Part shown: positions 25,314-32,800 of the stretch, one piece after another
Layout: every line of letters begins with the position of its first letter
How positions within the stretch are numbered: position 1 is the first letter of the stretch
Source of the DNA: Opitutaceae bacterium
GTDB lineage: Bacteria; Verrucomicrobiota; Verrucomicrobiia; Opitutales; Opitutaceae
Direction: 5' to 3'
Assembly (NCBI GenBank): GCA_028281165.1
Contig: JANQKI010000175.1
Coordinates: forward strand, 1 to 48,855
DNA: 48,855 nucleotides
Notes under the pieces: generated by a model
Database searches by the model: none
Seen by the model: the letters and a program-made list of their open reading frames with translations, nothing else
Told to the model about the DNA's origin: nothing
Made by a program: the position numbers and the translations under genes

Positions 25314-25432
25314 TAAATTTCACTTTCCCTTAATAAATCGCTCATGAAACGCATTCGTCCTGAAAGATATCGTTTACTCTCTGCAATTTACTTGCCGTTC
25401 CCAAAAAGAGAGCTAATTTTTGTACCTGAATA

Positions 25433-25708
25433 ATGCCACGCAAAAAGTCTAGAGTTCGCGTTTACAAGCCACGTTCTGCCAAGATGTGGCTCGAACCGCT
25501 TGAAAAGCGGGAGCTTCTCGCTGGACCTGACTTTCTGGCTCCTACTTTGGGGTCTAGCCATCCCTCGCCGATAGGCAAGGGCCACGCTTTGGCTCCCAAG
25601 CCTGAAGAGCCATTCGGCGGAACGATTGATTACGATTCTAAACCCACCCCCAAATCCTCTCCAAAACGTTCCAAGGGAAACGACGACGTCATCGTTTTTA
25701 CGGTCTAG
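25433..25708 (+). CDS. LEPR-XLL-type protein 2, minimal 91-residue form
   Basis: A 91-residue protein consisting of a basic leader, the LEPR-XLL-type motif and a short tail. Residues 1-18 are strongly basic (MPRKKSRVRVYKPRSAKM). LEPLEKRELLAG occupies residues 20-31, the closest match here to the LEPR-XLL consensus. The remaining 60 residues are Pro/Ser/Lys-rich without a recognisable domain and end in DDVIVFTV. No Sec signal is present and no Shine-Dalgarno is visible. It may be an export-control or carrier peptide, a decayed remnant of a larger gene, or a small secreted protein. It lies alone between two repeat-rich gaps. Confidence 0.65.
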   Translation: MPRKKSRVRVYKPRSAKMWLEPLEKRELLAGPDFLAPTLGSSHPSPIGKGHALAPKPEEPFGGTIDYDSKPTPKSSPKRSKGNDDVIVFTV

Positions 25709-25786
25709 CTGGCAGTATTAGCTTTTGAGGGTTTAGGCTGGAGCTGATTTGGTCGCTGTCGGTTGAGGTAGGTTCAAGTTGGTCGT

Positions 25787-25825
25787 CTTCTCTGTGAATT
25801 CTGTGTACTCTGTGGTTTTGAAAAT
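25787..25825. repeat. Degenerate intergenic repeat, member 5
   Basis: CTTCTCTGTG, AATTCTGTGTACTC and TGTGGTTTTG have spaced GTG elements matching members 2 and 4. Confidence 0.4.
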
Positions 25826-25872
25826 ATAATCATCTGACTAGTGAATTCATTGAGGATCGTAGAAACGATTTA

Positions 25873-25888
25873 ACCTTCATCTGAAGGT
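25873..25888. promoter_or_regulatory. Palindrome ACCTTCA-TC-TGAAGGT
   Basis: A perfect 7-bp inverted repeat with a 2-nt centre. No T-run follows, so an operator-like site is more likely than a terminator. It is 275 nt upstream of LEPR-XLL gene 3. Confidence 0.4.
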
Positions 25889-25958
25889 GATGATCTTGCC
25901 CTTGCTTAGCGAGGATCTTGTTCAACATCATTTCCGCAACGCTTGCTCCAGAATCAGC

Positions 25959-25979
25959 AACCCAAAACCTAACACCTAA
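25959..25979 (-). repeat. Long inverted repeat, right copy
   Basis: The complement reads TTAGGTGTTAGGTTTTGGG and is the partner of 24889-24909 with 2 mismatches over 21 nt. Confidence 0.5.
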
Positions 25980-25982
25980 ATT

Positions 25983-26007
25983 CTCATCCTAAAAGATGAG
26001 TTTTCTT
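25983..26007 (+). terminator. Weak terminator-like hairpin
   Basis: CTCATC-CTAAAA-GATGAG followed by TTTTCTT. The 6-bp stem is weak. It could end transcripts of the small LEPR-XLL gene, or be another regulatory palindrome like the ATCC-N4-GGAT elements. Confidence 0.35.
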
Positions 26008-26038
26008 GTAAAAGTACTCACTCTTTTCCTCTAGGATT

Positions 26039-26056
26039 ATCATCCCTATGGATGAT
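26039..26056. promoter_or_regulatory. Palindromic ATCC-N4-GGAT element upstream of LEPR-XLL gene 3
   Basis: ATCATCC-CTAT-GGATGAT is a 7-bp inverted repeat, about 107 nt upstream of the start codon. See the related element at 21613-21629 upstream of LEPR-XLL gene 1. Confidence 0.4.
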
Positions 26057-26097
26057 AGACAGCCCTCGAGCCATTTGTTAAACTCCGCGTCCTCTAA

Positions 26098-26118
26098 TTG
26101 CCGGCCTATTGTCGGCAA
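26098..26118. promoter_or_regulatory. Inverted repeat TTGCCG-N9-CGGCAA
   Basis: A six-base inverted repeat with a 9-nt spacer, 44 nt upstream of LEPR-XLL gene 3. It is operator-like and directly precedes the AACGTT tandem palindrome. Confidence 0.4.
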
Positions 26119-26124
26119 ACAGAA

Positions 26125-26136
26125 AACGTTAACGTT
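26125..26136. promoter_or_regulatory. Tandem palindrome AACGTTAACGTT
   Basis: Two AACGTT hexamers in tandem form a perfect 12-bp palindrome, continued by AAC. It lies 26 nt upstream of the start codon of LEPR-XLL gene 3 and would be close to the transcription start if the leader is short. Confidence 0.45.
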
Positions 26137-26162
26137 AACATAAATCAAAATACATAATCGCA

Positions 26163-29100
26163 ATGGCAAAAAACAAAACCAAATTCTTTGCTAAGCGCCA
26201 ACCGAAGCTCAAAGTCGAAACGCTGGAATCACGCCAGCTATTGGCGGGTGTCGTAGGCGCTGGTGATGAAGTCGCTTCTGATGTGACGGTTAATGGCGTG
26301 ACCTTCGACCAGGTCTTATTGAATGGTCAGTCGGTCACTGTTGACCCCGATGACGGCCAGTGGGCCCGTCTTACCTGGAGAGATGCTCAAGGTGAGATCA
26401 TTCAAGCCGAATTCACTGGTGATGGTACCATTTCCGTCGACCTGAGCGAAGGCTTTTCCGGTCCTGCCGAAGCTGATCGCTATAACCAGCCTGGCGTCCT
26501 CTACGTGGGTGGCAATGCTCAGGTCCTGATCGAGCAGTCCGGCTCAAACACTAAATTGAACATTTATTCTCTCGGTGGAGCGACTGACTTGGTGGTCGAT
26601 CCAAACGATCCGTTTAATTTCGATGCCACTCTCAATCCATTCTTGGATCCAGCCGAGACTTACGGTACTGCCGACATTAAGAATGTTAAAATCGTCAACG
26701 ATCCTAATGGCGCTGGTGATTTGTTTAATTTCTTTGGAGGCGGCAATATCCTGTTCAATGGTTCTAATGGCAATGTTGGATTCGACGCCGGCCAGACGAA
26801 CATACTAAATGGCTTGAATATCGGTGGTTTCGACATTACCAACTCTGCATTCGGTACGCTTGAAATCGCAACTGATTCGCAAGTTGGAACCGTTAACATC
26901 ATTGGTGGTAACGTTAACAATGCCGCTGGAGCATTTAGCGACCTTGGCACTTATGACGTTAACTTCATCGATGGGGTTAATGCTAGTGGCGACCTCGACC
27001 GAGCTGAAGTTCACAACGGAGCATTTGGTGGACGCGAAGTCTTTACGATCGAGACGGCTACTACGTATGATTTCACTGGAAAATCCCAAGCGGAAATCGA
27101 CGATTTCTCCGACGGTCGTACCTTCATTAACAATATTACCTTCACAGGCGATCTGCCTAACAACTTCGCTGTCAGCTTGGCCGAAGCTCGGGGCAATGTC
27201 GTTTTTGAAGGCGAAATTGAAGGGGCCTTTGCCGTTGACGCAGGTGGTATCGCTGGTGACCTGATATTCGAAAAAGGTATCACCGATGATATTGACCTCG
27301 GAACAGGCGGTGTTGGCGGACTCTTCCGTGTTGGTTCAGCCGACAATGGCGCCAATCTGGGAGCAAACGTAGATGGCGGTATCTTCAATGACATTCAGGT
27401 CTGGGGTAACTTGACTGGCGATTTTGACATTGTTCAAGCTGGTAACGTTACTATCACGGGCAATGCTAGCGGCGAGATCAACTCGGAGCAGGGTGCTGGC
27501 GACGTACTTGTTCAAGGTAACGTAACCGGTACCACCTTCCTGATCTCGAATCCTGTTGACACAAATACTGGAACTTCTCGCTTCGGTACTTTTGGTTCCG
27601 TGACCGTTGAAGGTGATGTGGATCAAGGCGCAGGTGCAATAAGCTTCATTGACGTTCAGGATGAAGGTACCTTTGGACCTGTTTCCCTCCTCGGCGGTGG
27701 CGGTGATGACCAGATCATCGGCGCAATCAATCAAACGGGTGATCCTGGCGATTCAGATGATTCTTCTGGAAGCATCTCCATTACTGCCAGCGACGGTAAG
27801 GATGTCGAAATGAATGGCGTCACCATCGATGCTACTAATCCTGGGGCAGTCAGTGTCACTGGAACATCGAGTGATCTGTTCAATGTTTTTGGTACCTTTG
27901 ATGCCGACATTACGGCTACTGGATTCGATGATTTCACTCTCGAAGGTACTGGTGATCTGAATGGAGCTACCTCGATTACTTCTAGTGGTGGAGATGGTAC
28001 ATTAGCTGATCTTTTGGGATCTGCCGACGGATCACTGTCAATCGTTGGTTTCCAAGATGCTACTATTGGTGATTCCACATCCGGTGACGCAGCAGATTTA
28101 GATGGCGGCACTACTATTGAGCTTGATGGAACTGATGATGCCGGAATCGTTATTCAAGGAGACGGCGCTGCAGGTGAAACCATCATCGATGGTCTTACCG
28201 CTTCCGGTTTCAGAACCTTCACCACTGATGTCGATACTCAAATCGATAAGGATCTCGTTCTAACGAGTATCGATACAGGTTCAGCAGCTGTTGGCGACTC
28301 TTCCAGTGTTATCTTTGCTGATGGATTCGAGTCTGGTGACGTATCTGCTTGGAGTATTACAACTCCTGGTGATAATTCTCACGTCGATATTGGTGATTCA
28401 ACCATTCAAGGTTTCACTACCAACAGTTTGAATATTACTGCCGCCGACATCAATATCGCTGGTGAAATCGATATCGTTAAGGGTCTGGGTAATGTAAACC
28501 TGACTGGCGACGTGGTTACTTCAGCTGACGGTAAGTTCGATGTAGCTGAAGGTGCGGGCGACTTCACGGTAACAGGTAAACTGACTGTCACTGATGGCAC
28601 ATCGGGTACGTTCCTCGATCTCGCTAATGGCGATCTCGGCAGCTTTACCGTTACTGACAAAGCTCAAATTGATGACGCGCTTATCAATTTAGCAACCGAT
28701 CATGATATTGGCAGTCTTTCCTTTGCTGAAGTTGAGATCGATACTGCCAATGGAGCCTTGGTAACTGAAGCTGATGATATTGGTTCGCTTACGACGAGCA
28801 ACAAGTTCGTTGTTGTTGCTGGCGACTTCATCAATGCAGATACGCTTGGTGACTCGACACTTGATGGAGATCTGACTCTTCCCGATGGCGCCCAGCTGGT
28901 CCTTGATGGAGATCTTGGAGCCTTCGAGGTGACGGGAACGGCTTCTCTCGAGAACACGGGTACAGGTCCTACCATATCAGCTCACAACACAGGAGTGCTG
29001 ACCTTTGGCGTTCTGGATATGTCAACCAGTACTGGCACTACGATCTTGGTTAACGATGTGGATGTCGCTGGTGACACGGGTTCCGACCTCGATGATATCG

Positions 29101-30161
29101 CTGGCCTGACTGTTAATGGTCGGGTAATAGGCGGTACTGGCGTTACCGACATCCGGGCATCTAATATAGGTCCAGTCAATATCGTTGGGGCGGTTGCCGA
29201 GAATGAGGCATTAGTAACCGACTTGAATATCCTAGCGACGCCAAGCTCGCACGGTAAAGATGCTACTAATGACGAGAACATTAACGGCAACTTCATCGAA
29301 AAGGTAGCTCTTGACGGTTCTAATATCACCGACTTTGGAATCGGAAACGTTACCATCGCTACTACCTTAAGCAAGGCCTTCACTAACACTTCCTTATTTG
29401 ATGGCGATAGCTCCTTTATAGCTCTTGGCTCAATAGGAAACATCGCTCTTGAAGGAGGCACTAGCGGAGCCCAGCAGTCTCGATTGTTCGCTGACGCCGC
29501 AACCGATGGTGTTTGGTTTGCCGTTGGCGATGGTGATGGCGACCTGTTCAATGAGGATGACGAACTGGCCGATGCAGGTCACTTTGGACCTGATTCGACC
29601 GCTACAGCAGATAGTAGTAATGTTATCGTTAATGCGTCGCCGGATTATACAAACGGCGAAGTGACTATCGGTAATATATCCATCAACGCCAAGCAGACAG
29701 ACTTCGCCTCCAATAAGAGTGAAGTTGATGGCTTGAGCGGAGACGAAGCAACCAACGCTAATGTCCGAGGATTCGGTGTATTGGCTGGTGTATGGTCTAT
29801 CGATGACAACGATGATTTTGGCGATCTCGCCACTTCAGCGGGTAATGATCTCGATGCGACTACGGACAATGTTGCTGTCGTTGATGCGCAGCTTGATGGA
29901 ACGGTAGGAACGGTCGAAGTCACTTCGACCAACGCCTTCGGCTTCCTCCAGCATGAGACAACCTCGACTGACATCGATACTACGGCCGCAGCTGGTTTTT
30001 ACAGCGCGATTGTAGCGGCCACTGAAGTAGGTAATCTGCAAGGATCGAGCCAAGATGTTACTTCAGGCGAGGGCGCGGTTATCGGCGATACCAATGGTGT
30101 TGCAGATGCTGTACAAGCTGTGGTTGAAAACTCCAATCAACTCATTGTACTCGTAGTCTGA
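26163..30161 (+). CDS. LEPR-XLL-type protein 3, giant beta-helix surface/adhesin-like protein
   Basis: A 1332-residue protein. A basic start (MAKNKTKFFAKRQPKLK) precedes VETLESRQLLAG at residues 18-29; there is no Sec signal. The body is acidic, rich in Gly, Asp, Thr and Asn, and made of short degenerate repeats of the form G-D-hydrophobic-x-V/L-x-G (for example GDLTLPDGAQLVLDGDLGAFEVTGTASL). This is typical of a parallel beta-helix such as filamentous adhesins. At least ten N-x-S/T sequons occur. A DGFESGDVSAWS motif sits near residues 718-730, and the protein ends in NQLIVLVV. It is likely displayed on or released from the cell. A strong terminator and the TPR-GT41 gene follow. Ligand and function are unknown. 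Confidence 0.8.
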   Translation: MAKNKTKFFAKRQPKLKVETLESRQLLAGVVGAGDEVASDVTVNGVTFDQVLLNGQSVTVDPDDGQWARLTWRDAQGEIIQAEFTGDGTISVDLSEGFSGPAEADRYNQPGVLYVGGNAQVLIEQSGSNTKLNIYSLGGATDLVVDPNDPFNFDATLNPFLDPAETYGTADIKNVKIVNDPNGAGDLFNFFGGGNILFNGSNGNVGFDAGQTNILNGLNIGGFDITNSAFGTLEIATDSQVGTVNIIGGNVNNAAGAFSDLGTYDVNFIDGVNASGDLDRAEVHNGAFGGREVFTIETATTYDFTGKSQAEIDDFSDGRTFINNITFTGDLPNNFAVSLAEARGNVVFEGEIEGAFAVDAGGIAGDLIFEKGITDDIDLGTGGVGGLFRVGSADNGANLGANVDGGIFNDIQVWGNLTGDFDIVQAGNVTITGNASGEINSEQGAGDVLVQGNVTGTTFLISNPVDTNTGTSRFGTFGSVTVEGDVDQGAGAISFIDVQDEGTFGPVSLLGGGGDDQIIGAINQTGDPGDSDDSSGSISITASDGKDVEMNGVTIDATNPGAVSVTGTSSDLFNVFGTFDADITATGFDDFTLEGTGDLNGATSITSSGGDGTLADLLGSADGSLSIVGFQDATIGDSTSGDAADLDGGTTIELDGTDDAGIVIQGDGAAGETIIDGLTASGFRTFTTDVDTQIDKDLVLTSIDTGSAAVGDSSSVIFADGFESGDVSAWSITTPGDNSHVDIGDSTIQGFTTNSLNITAADINIAGEIDIVKGLGNVNLTGDVVTSADGKFDVAEGAGDFTVTGKLTVTDGTSGTFLDLANGDLGSFTVTDKAQIDDALINLATDHDIGSLSFAEVEIDTANGALVTEADDIGSLTTSNKFVVVAGDFINADTLGDSTLDGDLTLPDGAQLVLDGDLGAFEVTGTASLENTGTGPTISAHNTGVLTFGVLDMSTSTGTTILVNDVDVAGDTGSDLDDIAGLTVNGRVIGGTGVTDIRASNIGPVNIVGAVAENEALVTDLNILATPSSHGKDATNDENINGNFIEKVALDGSNITDFGIGNVTIATTLSKAFTNTSLFDGDSSFIALGSIGNIALEGGTSGAQQSRLFADAATDGVWFAVGDGDGDLFNEDDELADAGHFGPDSTATADSSNVIVNASPDYTNGEVTIGNISINAKQTDFASNKSEVDGLSGDEATNANVRGFGVLAGVWSIDDNDDFGDLATSAGNDLDATTDNVAVVDAQLDGTVGTVEVTSTNAFGFLQHETTSTDIDTTAAAGFYSAIVAATEVGNLQGSSQDVTSGEGAVIGDTNGVADAVQAVVENSNQLIVLVV

Positions 30162-30186
30162 TAAACGACTAAATCACAAAATTTCG

Positions 30187-30218
30187 AGCCCGCTCCATAA
30201 ACGGAGCGGGCTTTTTTT
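30187..30218 (+). terminator. Strong intrinsic terminator after LEPR-XLL gene 3
   Basis: AGCCCGCTCC-ATAAAC-GGAGCGGGCT forms a 10-bp GC-rich stem. With its last T the sequence continues in a run of seven T residues. It lies 25 nt after the stop codon and separates the adhesin gene from the TPR-GT41 gene. Confidence 0.92.
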
Positions 30219-30281
30219 GCGTTTATCAAACATTAATATTTGCGGAAAAAATAGTCCCTTAAATACCTATGAAGTAAAGAT

Positions 30282-32585
30282 ATGGCGACATCGGTAAAAA
30301 AACTGCTTGATTCGGGAGTTGCCTATCACCAATTGGGCAAATTTCTAGAAGCGGAAAAATGCTACCGCAAAATTCTGGCAATCGATGAGAATAATTCAAA
30401 TGCGCTACATTTGCTTGGTCTGATTGCCCTAAGCTTTACGAAACATGACGCCGCCCAAAAGCTCGTAGAAAAAGCGATAAAGATAAGCCCAAAGGTTGCT
30501 GACTACTACAACAGTCTGGGTGAGATTCTTCGCGCGAGGAATCGACTGGATAAGAGCCGTATTGCTTACCAAAAATGTCTCGAGCTTGATTCAAATAACT
30601 GGCGAGCCATGAGCAATCTTGGACTCAATTTCAGCCAACAAGGGAGATCCGAGGACGCGATTCATTGGTTTAAATGTGCCCTTGAGAATAATGAGGCCAA
30701 TTGGAGTGTCGCCGTGAACTTGGCCAAGTCCTATATTGATAGAGAAGATTATCAAGAAGCCATCGAACTGTTGACGCCAATAGTAGAACGTGGACCGAAT
30801 AATTGGCAGGCATGGACTAACTTGAGCATAGCGAATCGTCTACAGGGAAATAGCGCTCAGGCTAGAGAATGCATCAACACCGCATTAGAACTGCAACCTG
30901 AAGAGACAAGCGTTCTTATAGCCTATGGAGCTCAACTCGTCAACGAATCCGAGTGGAATGACGCCTCGAAAGTGTTCCGCCGTGTGCTAAAAAACGATCC
31001 GAATAATTTGGATGCATTAAACAATTTGGGGAGTCTTAACCGCGAGTTTCAGAAATATGCCGAGTCGATAGCTTTCTATAATCAAGTACTAGCGATAGAC
31101 GAGTGGCATAGTAACGCTCTTTATGGACTCGCTGATGCATATATGAAACTTTATCGTTTCAATGAGGCTCGTAAGGCGATCCGCAAAGCGCTAGAAGTTT
31201 CGCCCGAAACACCGGAGTCTTGGAATTTATTGAGTAAAATCGAAAGAGAAACGGGCAATTGGAAACTGGCCGATGAATATTTAAATAAAGCTATCGAATT
31301 TGATAGATTTGAGCGGAATACAGGTTTTGGTCGATTATTCTACTATAACTACGAAGTCGACGCTGATCCGCAGCTAGTTAAAGCGGAGCATGAAAAATGG
31401 GCTAGTCGGTACGCTTCTCGTTACTATCCTCGAGAAGCCCTGCCTGATTGGCATACAAAAAAAGAAAAGCTTTTGAAGGTTGGCCTTGTTTCAGGAGATT
31501 GGCGGCTGCATCCAGTAGGACAATTTACTGAGAATCTGCTTCGTTTTTGGGATGATGAGCGAATGAATTTGTTTTGCTACTCCGCCTTGCGAATCCCCAC
31601 GCCCCGGACAGAAGAATTTAGAGACATCGCTGCTAGATGGTACGACATTTCTAGACTAGACGACGAAGCATTTTGCGATCTTATCGGTAAAAACGAGATC
31701 GATATTTTGATCGATCTTCAAGCGCACACATCTGCAAGCCGACTACTCGCTTTTGCCCGCCAACCCGCGCAGGTTCAAGTTTCCTATTTGGGTTACCCAA
31801 ATACAACGGGATTGAGCACAATGCATTATCGATTGACAGATGCCCTTGCTGATCCTGAAGGCCTTACTGATAATCATTTTGTTGAGAAATTGGTTCGAAT
31901 AAAAGGTTGCGCCTGGAATTTTGCCGCTTGGAAAGGGAGTCCCGAAGTCCACCATTCGCTTCAAGCCGATAAGGGACATATAACGTTTGGTTGCTTTAAT
32001 AATTTTCTCAAAAGCAACAAACAAGTTTATGCAATGTGGGCACGAATCTTAAGGGCCATTGCAAACTCGAGAATAATATTAAAATCAAAGACTCTGGCTG
32101 ACTCTGATGTTGCCAGTTCGATTGCTGCTCAATTTCAAGAGCTTGGCATTTCGAATGACCGTATCATATGTCGTCCTTGGCAAAAAGGCATACAACAACA
32201 TCTATCGGCTTATCAAGATGTCGACATAGCGCTCGATACCTTTCCCTACCATGGAACTACAACTACGTGTGAAGCGATGTACATGGGTGTTCCCGTTATC
32301 GTGCTAGCTGGTAAAACGCATGTTTCTCGTGTAGGAGTCAGTCTGCTATCCAGCGTGGGCTTGGAAGAATTTATTGCAGAGACTGAAGATGAATATGTGG
32401 AAAAAGCGGTTGCTTTAGCCCAGCAGCCAGAACGGCTGGCTGAGGTGAGGCGAACGCTTCGGTCTCGGATGGAAAACTCTCTTCTCATGGATGGGCCAGG
32501 TTTTGCCAAGCGGTTTGGCGACGCGCTTGAGGATATGTGGCGTGTGCATTTAGAAAACCAGTCGGCAAATGGCGGTAGTCAGTAG
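30282..32585 (+). CDS. TPR-repeat GT41 glycosyltransferase (SPINDLY/O-GlcNAc transferase-like)
   Basis: A 767-residue protein. Residues 1 to about 345 are around ten tetratricopeptide repeats (for example AYHQLGKFLEAEKCYRKILAIDENNSNALHLLGLIAL). Residues about 395-755 are the GT41 catalytic region: KVGLVSGDWRLHPVGQF, DLQAHTSASRLLAFARQPAQVQVSYLGYPNTTGLSTMHYRLTD, FGCFNNFLKSN, and ALDTFPYHGTTTTCEAMYMGVPVIVLAG. Bacterial GT41 enzymes glycosylate proteins in the cytoplasm on Ser/Thr or, for HMW1C, on Asn of an adhesin. Its position directly after the adhesin-like LEPR-XLL gene suggests the same pairing. The motif DLQAHT has Gln where many relatives have Gly. Confidence 0.9.
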   Translation: MATSVKKLLDSGVAYHQLGKFLEAEKCYRKILAIDENNSNALHLLGLIALSFTKHDAAQKLVEKAIKISPKVADYYNSLGEILRARNRLDKSRIAYQKCLELDSNNWRAMSNLGLNFSQQGRSEDAIHWFKCALENNEANWSVAVNLAKSYIDREDYQEAIELLTPIVERGPNNWQAWTNLSIANRLQGNSAQARECINTALELQPEETSVLIAYGAQLVNESEWNDASKVFRRVLKNDPNNLDALNNLGSLNREFQKYAESIAFYNQVLAIDEWHSNALYGLADAYMKLYRFNEARKAIRKALEVSPETPESWNLLSKIERETGNWKLADEYLNKAIEFDRFERNTGFGRLFYYNYEVDADPQLVKAEHEKWASRYASRYYPREALPDWHTKKEKLLKVGLVSGDWRLHPVGQFTENLLRFWDDERMNLFCYSALRIPTPRTEEFRDIAARWYDISRLDDEAFCDLIGKNEIDILIDLQAHTSASRLLAFARQPAQVQVSYLGYPNTTGLSTMHYRLTDALADPEGLTDNHFVEKLVRIKGCAWNFAAWKGSPEVHHSLQADKGHITFGCFNNFLKSNKQVYAMWARILRAIANSRIILKSKTLADSDVASSIAAQFQELGISNDRIICRPWQKGIQQHLSAYQDVDIALDTFPYHGTTTTCEAMYMGVPVIVLAGKTHVSRVGVSLLSSVGLEEFIAETEDEYVEKAVALAQQPERLAEVRRTLRSRMENSLLMDGPGFAKRFGDALEDMWRVHLENQSANGGSQ

Positions 32586-32800
32586 GTAAGGGAATTAAGG
32601 GAGGAAGCATGATTCATGAAGTAGGAATGGGGCTGGCCGTACGGACTAGGCAGAGGAATAGGCAAGATGGAGAGCTATTTATGGAAATGTTGGCTTCTTG
32701 CTATGCTCAAGGATTACAGACTAAACGGCTATGGTTCATTCTAACTCTGTTATACAATTAGAGCATTGACAAAACTGCTTAGTGCATGCACGGTACATGC
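32586..32800. other. 215-nt gap containing the toxin-antitoxin promoter
   Basis: Nothing coding is seen up to about 32740. The right part holds the promoter and operator described at 32748-32756 and 32783-32801. Confidence 0.5.
32748..32756 (+). promoter_or_regulatory. Extended -10 promoter of the toxin-antitoxin pair
   Basis: TGTTATACA fits TG-N-TATACA, an extended -10 element, about 45 nt upstream of the antitoxin start. A TTGACA at 32766-32771 has no clear -10 partner and could be chance. Confidence 0.45.

Larger units (their letters stand above)
24867..25432. other. 566-nt gene-free stretch with degenerate repeats
   Basis: I see no convincing gene. The stretch holds the plus-orientation copy of a TTAGGTG inverted repeat (24889-24909) and repeats at 24981-25020, 25146-25166 and 25275-25313. 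A 62-codon minus-strand ORF at 25166-25354 is a by-product of the repeats. No clear promoter was identified. Confidence 0.6.
25709..26162. other. 454-nt palindrome-rich leader upstream of the giant LEPR-XLL gene
   Basis: There is no gene. The stretch contains one degenerate repeat (25787-25825), the right copy of the TTAGGTG inverted repeat (25959-25979) and five palindromes at 25873-25888, 25983-26000, 26039-26056, 26098-26118 and 26125-26136. The last 30 nt before the start codon are A/T-rich without a Shine-Dalgarno sequence. Confidence 0.6.

Noticed and set aside
25166..25354. 62-codon minus-strand ORF in the repeat-rich gap
   Set aside because: It is a translation of degenerate intergenic repeats, has basic low-complexity composition and lacks any recognisable domain.
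26163..26260. N-terminus of the giant protein as a Sec signal peptide
   Set aside because: There is a basic stretch and LLAG but no hydrophobic core of adequate length.
32766..32771. TTGACA as the toxin-antitoxin -35
   Set aside because: No matching -10 is found before the antitoxin start; the extended -10 at 32748-32756 fits better.
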